This document shows, in pieces, positions 9,075 to 22,529 of a stretch of DNA of 64,000 bases. The translations under genes were made by a program, and so were the position numbers. Location of the stretch: NCBI GenBank assembly GCA_010015655.1, contig ML976659.1, positions 310,694-374,693 of the forward strand, given 5' to 3'. This DNA is from Bimuria novae-zelandiae CBS 107.79. Lineage: Eukaryota; Ascomycota; Dothideomycetes; Pleosporales; Didymosphaeriaceae. Under the pieces are notes generated by a model. The model was not told where the DNA came from. It saw only the letters and a program-made list of their open reading frames with translations, and did not search any database. Positions within the stretch are counted from its first letter, which is position 1. Each line of letters opens with the position of its first letter.

Positions 9075-10360
9075 AGCTAAATCTCAGGCTTACACTAAGG
9101 CCTGAAACCCTTGTTCTTACTCTCCACTCGGCGGCTTACCTCATCCCGGAGGCTCCCTAACCCGTAAGTACGACCTGGCCGATCTATGGCAGTCTAGGGT
9201 GCCTGACCCTAGATGCCCCCCATTTCGGTACCTAGCCGCTCCAAATTTGGGGGTCGTGAAGGTAGACTAACCCGGTGCAGGCCTGCCAAGTCATCCCTAT
9301 ACTTGTCACTTCTCCACCGCCCTCTTCAGCAACCTTTAGACTTTGTCTAGACATACCTACACTATTTAGCACTATAAGTACTATAAACGCTATTTTTAAA
9401 GCCCTAGTTAACAAGGCGCGTGCGAGCGCGATTAGTACTATTAACCTATGCTATACCTGCCTTCCTATTATCCTAAATAGCCTTAAGTAGTCTAATTACA
9501 AGAAGATAAAGCTCTACTAGTTTTAGGTTAAGGAGATACGTCGTGTCTAGTCTAAGGCAGTGTATATTAATCTTAGCCTAATAGATTTAGAGGACTACAA
9601 TTTAATCTACTGCTACGATGCCTGCTACAATAGTAATAAAAATTATTAGCAGGTAAGTTAGCGCTTCAAGGGTTATATAGGGGTTTTAAGGCTAATTAGT
9701 AGCAGATACCTAAAGATAACTTAGAGAACGTGTTAAGTGCCCTAATTACCCTTATGCTACGCTTAAGCTAAATTAATACATATATATATAATAAGATCGA
9801 CCTCTCTAGATTAGATAAGGCATTAGTAAAGGCCACCGCGCAGGTACTAGAGACAGAATAGAGTAATATTATTATATAAGTATTATTTAGTATAGTTAAG
9901 GGTTATCTAGACTAAGTTGCATAGGGCCACTAGATCTAAATTCTGCAGAAACCTGTTAACCCCCTACTACTTAGGTTATAACACCTAGCCTCCTAAGGAG
10001 ATTATTCCGGTGGTAGGCCTCTTTATTAAGGAGAAGCGGAAGAGGAAAGCTTCTACTATAGAAGGGGGTGGTCTAACCTCCCTAGTTACTACTAGTGCTC
10101 TTACCCCTAGGCGTAAGAAGGTTGCTCCTAAGTTAGTAAGGGTTCTTAACCCTAATCCCGGGTTATTAATACTAATTTAGGGTAGTTAGCGTTTAAGGCT
10201 AGTATCCTAGCCACGCTAGACTTCCTTACGGAGGAAGTAAAAAAAAAGATTAAAAGTAAGAGCAATTAAGAGACTTTTTAGTAAGCCTACAAGTCTAAGC
10301 GCCTAACTAATTAAGAGGGTTATCTAGTACAATCTAGGAATTCCTGCCCCTATTAATAGT
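9075..10360. other. unassigned region between pogo-1 and gypsy-1
   Basis: 9075-9300 has normal composition and 9300-10360 is progressively AT-rich. Coding-like traces occur on the plus strand: a tyrosine-rich run (DLEDYNLIYCYDACYNS) near 9590-9650, and a basic run (FIKEKRKRKAS) near 10020-10060 followed by a Pro/Arg/Lys-rich stretch. These could be a transposon gag-like protein, but no family was recognised. The missing 3' LTR of gypsy-1 was sought here and not found. Confidence 0.4.
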
Positions 10361-10639
10361 GTCCGGATTTTATTCACGTTCTATACCCTTAGGCAGTTTT
10401 AGTTAGGTTTTAGTTGGCTATAATCGCGTTAGGTATGGTCCGAATGGGCTTGTAAGCCTTTGTTAGGCCCTAAGAGGCGTAAATAGGCCTAGATAGCTCG
10501 TTCTAGTCTTTAGTCTATTTAAGAATCCTCTATCTTGTTTATTCTAGTATTTCGCAGCCTATAAGGTGTACTCTCTAGAGTAATCTATTACTAATTACTA
10601 TCGAGTGCTGTCTTCCTCCTTCTCTAGGGGGGTAACCCC

Positions 10640-13600
10640 GCCTCTTAGGCTCTTGTCTAGGGCGACCTTTAGTCTCCTTGTCTAAGCCCTTTAGGAACTA
10701 CTTTATCGCCCTTTTAGAAATCTCCTCTATAAATAACTACTAGTTTTTATCGCTATCGTATCCTTTCTATTTAACTTTATATAGCCATTCTCTATCCTAG
10801 AGTACCCTAGATCTAATTCCTTTAATTAGATATATATCCTCCCCTGCTTATAGTATAATAACCTTAGGCAGGCTTTGCTCCCGTTATAGCAGTCCTTTTA
10901 GGGCTACCTGGTTTAGGAGAGACATATAGAACACTAGGTAAATGTTAAAGTCCTTTAGCAGCTCTAGCTTATATGCCTGTTAACTAATCTACCGTTTTAC
11001 CTTATAGGGACCCTAGGACTTATAGTTAAGTTTCTTCTTAGGCCTAGTTAACTATATATTGCGGGCGTTAAGGTATACCATGTCCCTTACTATAAAGGTT
11101 TAGGCCTTATGCTTCCTATTGTACCACGTCGCCTGGTACGCCTGTGCCCTAAGGATCGCTTGGGTCATCCGGGCCCTAGTCTAGGCTAGAACTACCGCTC
11201 TGGCCCTTACTATAGGTACCAACCCGCGCAGCTGTACTTCTCGGGGCAGGCCTACTATTAGTAGATTTAGGCCATACACTATAATAAATAGTAACACTCC
11301 TGTAGAGCTGTAGATGCTATTATTATACAAATATTCTGCTTTAGATAGAAGGTCCGCCTAATTAAATTATTCGTAGTTATAGAATACTTAAAGGTACTAT
11401 TTAAGCGTTTAGTTCTATTATTCTATCTGTCTGTCTGTCTATAGGTGGAAGGCAATAGAGAAGAGTTGCTTAGTTCTTAAATATTAAGTAAAGGTGCTCT
11501 AATAAGCTAATATAAATAGGCTACCTCTATCCGTAACTATTAACTTTAGAGGGCTATGTAGGCGCAGAACCTCTCTCCTAAAGACCTTAGCTAGCTTTAC
11601 TACCTTTAGGTCCTTTCGCGTGGGGATGTAGTGTGCTATCTTAGAAAACTAGTTAATAACTGCTAGGATGCTATTATAATAATAGGCTCTAGATTTACTC
11701 TCGGGTAGATCTATTACTATGTCTATAGTAATGTCCTCCTAGATGCCCCTTAGGACTAGTAGGCTATTAAGTTAGCTGTGCGTTACGTGTTGGACAGGTT
11801 TTACCCTAGAGCACGCTTAACAGGTCCAGACATAGTTCTTTACGTATTATTAGATACTAGGCTACTAGAACTCTTATAGCACTAGCTCTAAAGTCTTAGT
11901 AAAGCTAAAATAGCCCGCGAGGGGGTTATTGTAGTATTATTAAAGGACGTGTACCCTTACTAGAGGTGGCACGTATAGCCTATTCTCGTACCATAATAGG
12001 TTGGCTGGTCCAATTATCCAGCGCTTTAGCCATTCTGGCTTTGCCATCTCTGGCCCTTAGAGGTACTAGAGGATTCGTTCTATAGTTTCGTCCCCCTAGC
12101 TATTTCTCTTTAATAGCTCTACTATAAGGTAAGCGCTTACTAAATTGTTTACCGCCGCCTCCTTAGTTACTAACGTTTTAGGTCTAGCGACTCTTATTGC
12201 TACCACTAGTCTAGGGCTTCTTGCCTGCTTTAGTAGCTATAGGCTGCCTGCTACGCCTACTTCGTCCGAAGCGTTACCTTTTAGCTATAACTTGTGCTAT
12301 AGGGCCTTAAGGAGTCTCTACTAGGAACTGCCTATCCTGCCTAAGCTTGTTTCCTCCTCTAACTCGTAGTCAGGTCTCCGCGATAGTCTATTAACGGGAT
12401 TTATCCTTCCTAGATAGTGTTTAATTTTAAAATTAAACGTCGCGAGCTATTTGGCCTACCTTGCCTATTATTTAGTTAGGACTTTTATAGACATGAACCC
12501 TTACAGGTTAGCATAATTAGTTAGAAGCTTAACCTTTTTACTAATACCCTTTAGGTAGTATTACTAATACTTAAAAGCTTTAACAATCGCTAGCAACTCG
12601 CTATTATATATATTATAATTTTATTCTACCTGGTTTATCTTGCGCGAATAAAAAGCAACTAGGTACTATTATAGCTTCTTATATTTATTTAGTTACGATT
12701 AGCTTAAGATACCCGAGATTACAAAACCTAAAGCGTTAGTTTCCACTCTTAAGGGTCTTTTAGGGTTAAAGTAGGCTAGTAAGGGCCCTCGCATAAAGCT
12801 CTCTTTTAGCTAGTAAAAAGAGGCCTTAGCCTGCTTTAGTAGGCTTATTATAACTAATTCCTTAAGTCTCTATCGCTGTCCGCCCTTAGTAGCTCCCTCT
12901 AGCCTTCTTATTAGGGCGTAAAGGGGTGCCGCTACTTAAGAGAATCTTTCTATAAACCTTTAATAGTAGTTAGTAAAGCTAAGGAAGATCCTAACTGCTT
13001 AGACTAAGTTTAGTTTAGGCTAATTTTTATAGAGGCGACGCGGTCCTCCTCTATCTCTACGCTGTCTAGGAATACTATAAAGCCTAGGTATCCCATCTTG
13101 CGTGTGTAGAATTCGTATTTAGACAGTTTGGCGTATAGCCAGCGTTTAATAAAGCGTTTTAGCACTGTCTAAACGTGCTAGATGTGTTCCTCCTTCGTCT
13201 TAAAGTAGATAAGGATATCGTCGAGGTACACAATATAGTAGATATTAAGAAGGTCTAATAGTGTATCGTTAATATGGCTTTAGAAGGTCGCAGGCGCGTT
13301 TATTAAGCTAAAAGGTATTACTATATATTTATACTATTTATATCTTGTTTAAAAGGCCGTCTTCTATTTATCTCTTGCCCTAATTCGGACGCGGTGGTAG
13401 GCGTCCCTTAGGTCTAGTTTAGTGTAGATCTAGGTATCCTTTAGTTAGTTAAGGGATTCCTGTATTAAGGGAAGTAGGTATTAGTTCTTTATTATAACTG
13501 CATTTAGTCCCCTATAGTTAACGTAGAGGCAGAGGCCTCTATCCTTTTTCTTTACAAAAAGGATTAGTGCCCTAGCGCTCGATCGCGACAGTTAAATAAA

Positions 13601-15781
13601 GCCCTATTTAAGGTTCTTTTAGATATAGTCGCGCAGAACTGCTGACTCTGACTTTAATAGACTATAGAGTGGTCTAAAAGGCACTTCCTTGCCTTCCTCG
13701 ATATCAATCTTTATCTCGTGGGGGCCATAGTTGGCAAGGATGCTTGCGGCTTCTTTAGAGAAGGCTTCCTCCCACCGTCCCTAGTATTCTTTAGGTAGCG
13801 TCCCGGGTGGGCCTCCTAATGTGTCCTTTAGGGTGGCATATATAATAAAATAGTTATTTGCTATATCTTTAGCTATACCAGCGAACTTTTCTGCTAATTT
13901 AGTAAAGATCTTAGTCTATTTGCGCTTCCTATAGGCGAAGCGAATAGTCTTATTATAAAAGTTTACGATAGGGTTCTATTCTGCTAGCTAGGGCATTCTT
14001 AGGACTATGTTAAATCTACTAATATTACTAACTATAAATAGGCAACTACCGCTCTCGGTTTTACCACGACTATCTATAATAGTATAGGGGAGCTTTGCCT
14101 AGCCTAGAACGCCTAAGTCTTATCCGTTTAGCGCCATGTAGCGTTTGCCTTTTATTATCGTTACCGCAACCCCTAACCGCTTTATTAGATTACTACTAAC
14201 GAAATTCGCTTTAGCTCTATAGTCTACTAGGGCTTTAATTTATTATTAGTTGCCCTTATGCTGTACTTTACCATCTAGCGCAATTAGTAAGCTACTACTC
14301 CTATTTCTAGGGGTCCTTGCGACTATAACTAGTTATTATTAACCCTTATTATAGTTAACCTTACCTGTAGACTATTAGGCCTCCTAGTCTACAGCTTGTC
14401 TTTCCCCGCCTTAGCCTTGTACTTTAAACAGGACGCCTTATAATAGCCTAGTTCGTGGCAGTAGAAGTATTAGTCCTTGTCCCTGTCCTCTACTACCTAA
14501 GCCTTCTTCTTGCTATTCTTATCGCGACGGTCGCTATCGTGGCGTCTCTAGTATAGTCTTATATTATTTAACCTAAATCGCTTTCGATCGCGCCTTTTAT
14601 TAGCTAGCTTATTAAAAAAGTTATTATTAATATCGTATATGCGTTATTTCCCTAACTTATAAAGTTTTAACGCTTACTAATGCATATTTACCTTTACTTC
14701 TAAGTAAGAGAGGCTCTTCTATTTACGTGGCTACTATTTAAGGCGTTCTTAGATTTTCTTATCTAGTGCCGTGTAGAAGTTATTAATATAGTCTTTATTA
14801 TTATTATCTAAGGCCTTCTCTAGGTCGCATTCCTCTTATTAGTCCTTAAGGTAGTTAAGAAGTTCTATAAGGGTCTTCTTACCTTATTTAGCTACCTTAA
14901 TCCTTTAGCAAGCGGCACTCTTTCGCTCCTAGGCTAATCTTAGGAAGTCTACTATAGTCTACTATAGAAGGTCTTAGGTAACTTTCCTATGTCGCTTTCG
15001 CTCTAGGATCTTGGCGACTGTTTAGTTCTAGTAGTTACGTTATATATCTCCTAAGTATCTTACTACGAACCTAACCTGCGCTTCGTTAGTTTTAAGAGCA
15101 GGTAAGAAGTTAATATAGTCCTTATAGGCCCTCTTTTATAAGTTTAGTTCCTTGCGACCCTTACCCTTAAATTAAGAGGGTTTTAGCGGCTTTAATAGCT
15201 ATGCGTCTAGGGCAGCAGTCGCTATTTAGATCTAACGTTTTTTATCGCGGCTAGTGTAAACCTGGCCTTGTCTATCCTTCTTTTGCGGGCGTCGGATGCT
15301 TTTAAAGGCCCTAGATTAGTCTTAACTAATATTATCTAAGCTTAAGGACGCGTCCTCTATTAAGCTATCGCTTAATAGGTTATTACTTATATCTTTAGTC
15401 TTATCCGGGTTGCTATAACCCTCCTTAGGCTCTAGGGAGTTGTTAGAGATACTAGTAGTTATTATCTCGTTCCTAACTAGGGTCTTGCCTTTAGATCGGT
15501 AACGCTTTGCTATTAGGGAGGCCTCTAGTTCCTAGATACGTTATTAGAGCTATAGCACGCCTAGGCGTTCTTAGAGGGTAACTTTCTTTAATTATTAGTT
15601 ATTATTACTGCCTATAACGATAGGGGGGTCTTCCTCTAGGTTTATAAGTATCGTTAGGTCTTCTGTAGGCGTTGCAACTATTAAAGGCTCTTATTTAGAG
15701 GGTCCTGCAAGTAGTAACCTACTTTAAGGGTCTCTTACTATTTTTAAGGTCTAGTAGGTAACTCTTCGTGTCAATTCCATC
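10640..15781 (-). pseudogene. gypsy-1 gag-pol, broken by stops
   Basis: On the minus strand the zinc knuckle reads YFYCHELGYYKASC (CCHC expected; one Cys and one His changed to Tyr). The protease reads ALVDYRAKANFVSSNL, where ALVDSGA is expected, so the active-site Ser-Gly is lost. RT has FVKKKDRGLCLYVNYRGLN near 13510-13570 and an intact catalytic YLDD at 13217-13228. The C-terminal chromodomain reads DREWLYKVK*KGYDSDKN with Trp-to-stop changes. Known chromoviruses target heterochromatin through this domain. The polyprotein cannot be translated whole. Confidence 0.75.
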
Positions 15782-15820
15782 GTACAGGTGAATTAGATAT
15801 GAGGGGGTAAGGGATCGTAT

Positions 15821-15992
15821 TGTAAAAAGCGCCCTGACTACGGGCGACTCAGTCTATCCACAGTACTAAGGCGATCCCTTAGAGAGGGAAGAGAAGGGCT
15901 GCGGCGAGGGAAGTAGATAGGCGGAAGGCCCGGATAGCGCTGGTCTAGAGCGGACTAGGGCCGTCGAGGGCCCTCGACCTACGACTCGTGAC
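15821..15992 (-). repeat. probable 5' LTR of gypsy-1
   Basis: About 172 bp running from TGTAAAAAGCGCC to ...CGTGACA on the plus strand, that is TGTCACGAG...TTTTTACA on the element's own strand. It is GC-rich compared with the coding part. It was placed by the TG...CA ends and its position just before the gag ATG at 15781. No second copy was found, so the boundaries are provisional. Confidence 0.5.
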
Positions 15993-16399
15993 AATTACCT
16001 ATTAGTCTAGATAGATATACAACCCTATTATTAACTAGTAGAAGAAAACGCTACTTAGCTAAAAACTTATACTAAAGGTTACTAGTATACAAAAAATACA
16101 GAAAGTATAGCTATTAACCCTAAATACCTTAGTAGGGCAGGTTAAAGGATAGACTAAATAGTTTTTAGCTACTAAAATCGCGAGAGTTATAGAAGAGAAT
16201 TTAGACTAAGTAAAAGTAATTTAAGTATAATACTTAGTTAGGCCTTAAGGCAAAGGCAAAAGTTAATAATATTCTACTAAAATACTAAAAGTATATAGAA
16301 CTATTTAAAGATATTAAAGAAAAGAACTACTAAAATACTAAAAATAAAATTATAAGATACACTTAGTAGAGGGCATAAGTTTAATATATGTAACAGTTA

Positions 16400-18870
16400 T
16401 TACTATACATATATATAATAAAGGGATACGAATAGAAAACTACGTTTAAGTCCTAATATAGTTTTTACAAGTACTATGTACTACCTTTTAGACTAATAAA
16501 CGCGCCTATAATATTCTAGACGCTTATTAATATAGCACTACATAAATACCTAAACATAATTTATATAGTTTATCTTAATAATATACTTATTTACTCTTCT
16601 AGAACACTTAAGAAGCATATAGAATACGTTAAGAAAGTACTTAAGAATATAAGGAAGTATTAACTACTCCTTAACTTAAATTAATATAAGTTTTAGGTTA
16701 TAATAATAAAGTACCTAGGATATATTATCTTAAGGGAAAGTGTAGCTATAGACTTTAAAAAAATAGCTAGTTTTTAAGTTAGTAAAGGACATCTAGTCTT
16801 TCCTAAAATTTACTAACTTTTACTAAAAGTTTATTAAGAATTACTCTAAGACCACCACACTATTAAGAAACCTTATATAGAAAGGAAATAGAGCAAACTA
16901 TTAGAGGTATTTAGAGAACTATAGAGAAAGTTCCTTGCAGGACCTCTCCTCTAAATGCACGACCTAAAGAAACATATAAAAGTAGAAACAAACACATTAG
17001 ATTACGTGCTAGGAGCAATACTCTTATAATGAAATAATAATAAAAAATAAAGACTAGTATTCTTCTATTTAAGAAAGTTCTTAAAAGCAGAACTTGACTA
17101 TGACGTTTATAATAAGGAACTACTTAAGATAGTAGACGCCTTTAAATAATAAAAGGCTTAGCTTACTAAAGCACGCTTTAAAATAGAAGTATAAATAAAC
17201 TATAAAAACCTTACTATCTTTATAATAGTAAAGATGCTAAGCTAATAATAGGTATAATAGGTAGAATTCTAAGTAAATTTTTACTTTATAATATACTATT
17301 AATTAAGAACGCTTAATAGCGCAGCAGACGCCCTAAGCAAAAAATTGGACTTTACTAATAATAAACTAAATCTGTATAACGTAGTACTATAAGTAAAAAG
17401 TAATAGAGCTATTAAATATAATTAGCTAATAATTAAGGTCCGCGTCGCTGCGCTACGATATACTAGACTAAAAGTATATAATTTCTAAAATTATGGATAA
17501 CCTACTACGGACTAATAAGAGGAATACGACCTATTTAAAAACAGCCTTAGTACAACTCGTTAAGATTACTAATATAAAGTTTTTGTAAAAACAGGATATA
17601 AGGATATCCTAATTAGAAAACTACACGTATCATGAGAATAGAGATACCTAGGTATTAAAAAACCAACGCGCCAGATCGCGAATAAATATACTATTTTTAC
17701 ACTTAAATAAGTAGTAATATAAGTCCTTAGTAACTGTTTAGCATGCTATAAAAATAAGCTAAAGAGATATAAGCCTTACGGACTATTATAACTACTATAA
17801 GTAGCCAAGAGACTATAGTAAAGTATAATAATAGACTTTATAGTAAAACTTCTAAAGTTACTATAACTAGGGACAAAGCGGATGTGCGACACTATTATAG
17901 TAGTAGTTAACTACTTAACTAAGATAGCTAAGTTTAGGCCTGTAAAAAATCTATAATAATAGAAGAACTAGCCTATAAGGTGGATAACGCGGTATTTACA
18001 GAATATAGGCTACTAGAAAAGTTTATTATAGATAGAGATAAGCTCTTTACGTTTAAGTATTAGGATACCTTTATAGTGGCTCTAGGTGTTAATAGGAAGC
18101 TCTTAACGAGTTTCTACCCTTAGACTAATAAATAGATAGAACGTATAAATTAGACTCTAGAGTAGTATGTGTAATTCTACGTTAATAAATAATAACATAA
18201 TTAGATAAAATTACTACTAATAGCCTAGCTAGCGTACAACAGCGTAAGATTAGGTATAATACAGTACTTCTTATACTATGCGAACTATAGATATAAGCTA
18301 ATTACTTATTAGGATCTATAAGATCTATAAAGTATTTTTATACTAGCCTAAAATAAGACTTAAAAGATAAAGAAATTTTATAAAGTTTTATAAGAATAAA
18401 TTACCTATAGGGCCTTATAGCATTTAAGAACGCTAATAAGTAAAGGATTAAATGAGGACTAACTTTTAAAAGAGGGGATAAAGTTTTCCTATTATAAAAA
18501 ATTATACGCATAAAACGACCTAGCAAAAAACTAAATTATCTCTAAGTAGGCCCTTTAAAGCTACAAGAAAATAAGGGACTAGTTATAATTAAGTTACTTT
18601 TATTACTAAGTATAAAGATATATTTAATATTTTATAAATTACTTTTAGAACTAGCACCCTAAGATAGTTTAGTTAAGATCTAGTTAGATCTAGAAGATAA
18701 TAAGTACAAGATTAAAGAAATTAAGGACCTACAGATAATTTAGAGTTAGCTTAAATATTTAGTTAGATAGAAAGGATAGCTAGAATACTATAATACCTAA
18801 AAACTAAAAGAGAATTTTACAAACCATAAAAAATTAATAATAAAGCACTACTAACGACACCCTCGGGCAG
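16400..18870 (+). pseudogene. gypsy-2 pol remnant (RT, RNase H, integrase, chromodomain)
   Basis: The RT catalytic motif at 16571-16582 reads YLNN instead of YLDD, so both catalytic aspartates are Asn. Stops replace Gln and Trp at many sites. Next to the LTR lies the polypurine tract, which fits a plus-strand element. The chromodomain-like segment after integrase marks it as a chromovirus. It is inactive. Confidence 0.7.
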
Positions 18871-19607
18871 GAAGCTAAAAACTAGTAAATCTAAAAACAA
18901 AGAAAAGTTAAAAGATAAGAAATGGTTAAAACTAAGTAAAAAAAGTTTAGCCTATAACTGGCTTAAGTTAGCCCTTAGAGGTGCGGGTTACTAAGATTTA
19001 TAATTATTAATAATAATTATACTTTTTAAATCCTTCTGTTACTTCCTAAAGCTTTTATCGCGTTAGTAATATAAAGATCGTGCTAAGCGTAGCTATACTT
19101 CTTCTTTTCTACCTCAGCTAGTTCGCGACGAAAATAGGGAATTACTAAGGCTAGGTAAGCTAACTCCTTGGTAGCTAGAGCTTAACACTCTTTAACTATA
19201 AGTAATTTTAAGCGCTTTTCGCGCTCCTCTTTTTTTAAACACGTTCTTAATCTTTTTAGGAACCTATAAACTACACGGAGTATAAACAGAAATATAATTT
19301 ACACACTCCCTAGAGGCAGTATATATAAAGCACTGTAGCTTTATTCTTAAATGACACTTATAACTGGATATTATTTCTAGACCTTAAGACCCCACCTTCT
19401 CCGCACGGGCACTACAGGAGGTAATATATAAATAAAAAGCTTTTAGTATAGTTAGTAAGGTAAGGAAATTTAAGTGGAGGTTATAACCTACCTTAAAACG
19501 TAGGGACGCGTATCTTAATAAGAATTAATACTTATGCGCTAATAGTAAAATACTATAATAAAATAATATATTAGGATAATAGCCTTAAGAGAGGGGATAG
19601 TATTATA

Positions 19608-19893
19608 ATTATAAACTCTATAAAAAATAAAGGGACTAGATAATTGCGCTAAGAGGGTTATTATTAATAAAATAATTAGAGAAATATAAGGAGACCTAAG
19701 GTAGCTTCGGTTAATATTTATATAATATAGTCCTATATAAGCGAGAAGTCCTGTATAAGAGTTACGACTATAGTAAGTCCTAGGGACTACCTTTAGGAGG
19801 AAGGCCTTAGCGGGACTATAAAAATAATTTAAATAGTATATAGTTTAATAATTTCTTTATGCCTTTCATACTCCTTGTAGTTAACTTATAACA
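19608..19893 (+). repeat. probable 3' LTR of gypsy-2
   Basis: It directly follows the polypurine tract GAGAGGGGATAG. It begins TATTATAATTATAAAC (a mutated TG start) and ends ...CTTATAACA at 19893. About 286 bp. No matching copy was identified, so this is inference from position and ends. Confidence 0.5.
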
Positions 19894-22355
19894 CTACGAG
19901 TATATCTCCTATAATAGATTAGTAAATCTCCTAGTTAGTTATTCTATAGTCTATCATAGAATTAGATTATTCGCAAACCTAGTGTTACTACTACTACTCT
20001 TAACTACTAAATATCCGCGAGGTGCTTTACCCTTAACCTATCCTCTCCTTACCTAGAACAGGCTTAGGTACGTATAACTCCTTGTAACATATCTTCTGTA
20101 CACGTTATAGCTATTTTAAGTATATAATTATATCTTTTAGCTTAACTAACGCTCTTACTTAATTTTAGTAACTTATCTTTAAAGCGCTAGCAAGACTAAT
20201 TAATATAACGTATATTATATACTTTAATAATATATTAATCTTCCCTAATACTAAAGAGAAATATAAAAGTTATATTTCTAAGGTTCTAGGACGTTTACGT
20301 AAAGTAAACGTTTTTATTAACCTAAAGAAGTGTAATTAGCATATAAAAATTATAAAGTACCTTAGCTTAATTATTTCTCCTAAAGGCCTCTAGATTAATA
20401 AGTCTTAGATTAAATCTATCTAGAATTAGCCTATACCGTAATATATGCGTAATATATTCGTACTATTAGGGTCTCTATTAGCTTTATAAACTATTATAAG
20501 TATTTTATTAAGTATTTCTCTTAATTAGCGTTACCTTTAACTAAATTAACCTAAAAGGCGCCTAATAGCGCCTAGCGCAGGCTAGCTATAAGGAGAAAAA
20601 CAGCGCTAAGATTAATATTAGCGCGATAGGTAAGGAAGCTTTTAAAAAACTTTATAATAACTTTCCTAAAGTGATAATCCTTACGCACTTCGAATACGAA
20701 CGGTAAATACATATTAAAATAGACGTCTCTAATAAGGCCATTAGCGCTATTTTAAACTAATTAATTCTTAATAAGGATAGTATATCGTACTAGCGCCCTA
20801 TTAACTTCTTTTTAAAAAAGCTAGGCGCAACGTAGCTTAACTATAATATATATAGTAAGGAGCTGCTTTCTATTATTAATTATATTAAGCACTAACAATA
20901 TTATTTATAAATAGTATGCTTTAAATTTCTTATAGACTATAATAACATATGCTAATTTATAGCAATAAATTTATAATAGGTATAAGCTTACCTAGTGCTT
21001 TCTAAGTATAACTTTATTATAACGTACTAAATAGGCTTAACTAACCTAGCAAATACGCTGTCTCGCTGCCTAGACTCTATACTTAACGCTAAAGAAGCTA
21101 AGTATAAATAGAATAAAGCCTTTATAAAGCCTCTTGCGGATATATTTATTAGAACACTAGAAATAGGTAAAGGAGTTAGAGTTATAACTATATTTATAAC
21201 TTAAAGCTTATAAGAAACATCTAAGCGTTTAGAAAGTAAGATTCAAGTTCTTTAAAGGATAATAAGTTTTTAAGCAACTTAGTTAAGGCTATAAGTAAGA
21301 AATTTAAAATTTTTAAGTTTAATAGTAATACTGTAAAGTAAACAGCTCTTAAAAGTTCTACTAAGCGCCTAAATAAGCTAATATAGTTCCTTATAAAAAA
21401 AAAGTCCGCTATAATTAGAGAATACTATAATAGACCCTTATTAAGTTATTTTAGTATAAGTAGGACTCTTAAGCGCGTATAGTGTAAGTACGTATAAAGT
21501 AAAATAGCTAAAGATGTTATAAATTACATTTATAATTATAAGCGCTATTAATAGGCTACTATAAAGATTTATAAACTATATAGGCTTCTCTAGCCACTAC
21601 CTATCCTAGATAGACTATAGCAGCACGTAACTATAGATTTTGTTATAAACATACCTATAAGTCGCTTTGACGGTATCGTTTATAACGCTATTTTAGTTAT
21701 TATTAACTAATATTGAAAAATAGCTTATTACGTACCCGTAAGAATAGAGTAAGATAGCGTTAACCTAGGTTAGACCTAGATCCGCGAAGTTATATAGCTT
21801 TATAGTAATTTAGAGATTATATTATTTAATATAGGTCCAATAATGGAGCGAAGCATTAGGAAACCTTTTATTAGTACTTAAATTTAAAACACATTTTAAT
21901 GCTACCTTTCTACTTTTAAACTAATAGGTAGACTAAATAGTAAAATTATAATTTAGAATACTACCTTCGCATCTTTTATAGCTTAAAATAAAATAATTAA
22001 GCCTTATAAATCTTATCTACGGAATATGCGTATAATAATAGTTACTATTCTATTATAGGGATTACACCCTTCTAGGTTTGCTAAAAATATAACCCTTATA
22101 AGTTAAATTAGCCTAATAGGCTTTTAAGTAATAGAAAAAGCCCTCTATGCGTTGTTAATAGCTTTAAAGCTTATTAATATCTACATAAATACTAAATTAA
22201 AGCTAAGAGTTATCTAAAAGTACTAAAAGGCACTTTAAAGTAAGAAGTTACCTTTTAAACTTAAAAAAGGCAATAAGGTATAATGTTAGATTAAAACATA
22301 AAGTTAATAAGGCTAAATAAAATGTTAGACTGAAAATAGATTAGACTAGGCATAT
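19894..22355 (+). mobile_element. gypsy-3, left part: RT to integrase, plus strand
   Basis: The plus strand gives RT (about 19990-20450), RNase H (about 20560-21050) and integrase (about 21400-22250, with HVTIDFVINIP near 21625-21660). The RT motif at 20223-20231 reads FNN where FDD is expected. The coding trace runs up to 22355, where the copia-2 LTR begins, and resumes at 29346 with the chromodomain. Gag and protease are absent. It is heavily AT-rich and stop-ridden. Confidence 0.7.
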
Positions 22356-22529
22356 TGTGGAGAGTAAAACGAGCTGGATAGTATATAGTTTAGAGATCGA
22401 ATTAATTAATTAGTAATATATGAAAAGTTACTATAAGAGTAGTATTTACACTAAGAATTTAGTGTTATATTTTCCTATTCTACCTAATCCTTTTAATTAG
22501 GGTACCTATAAGAAATAATTCCCGCGATA
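22356..22529 (-). repeat. copia-2 left LTR (3' LTR of the element)
   Basis: It aligns without gaps to 29172-29345 at a constant offset of 6816. It starts TGTGGAGAGTAAAAC and ends CCCGCGATA. The shared word GGGTACCTATA(A/G)(G)GAAATAATTCCCGCG-like near the end is the best-conserved part. Confidence 0.85.

Larger units (their letters stand above)
10360..15992 (-). mobile_element. gypsy-1: Ty3/gypsy chromovirus, minus strand
   Basis: Reading the minus strand from right to left gives the chromovirus order: LTR (about 15821-15992), gag from ATG at 15781 (MELTRRVTY), CCHC knuckle near 14410-14470, protease near 14200-14260, RT near 13100-13700, RNase H, integrase, then a chromodomain near 10690-10800. 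Stops replace Gln and Trp throughout. The second LTR at the left end was not recognised, so the left limit is approximate and the element may be truncated. The right end ...CTCGTGACA at 15992 is a plausible LTR terminus. Confidence 0.75.
15993..19893 (+). mobile_element. gypsy-2: Ty3/gypsy chromovirus, plus strand, 5'-truncated
   Basis: Strongly AT-rich. Plus-strand domains in order are RT (about 16400-16800, with YVLPFRLINAPIIFQ), RNase H (about 16960-17350), integrase (about 17600-18350), a chromodomain (YLVR*KG...YYNT*KLKENFTN near 18750-18840), a polypurine tract GAGAGGGGATAG ending at 19607, and a 3' LTR. Gag and protease are missing and no 5' LTR was seen, so it is truncated, probably by gypsy-1. 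Confidence 0.7.

Noticed and set aside
15821..15992. Pairing of this gypsy-1 LTR with sequence near 10360-10600 as its left LTR.
   Set aside because: No convincing alignment was seen even allowing for C/T and G/A changes, so a pair is not claimed.
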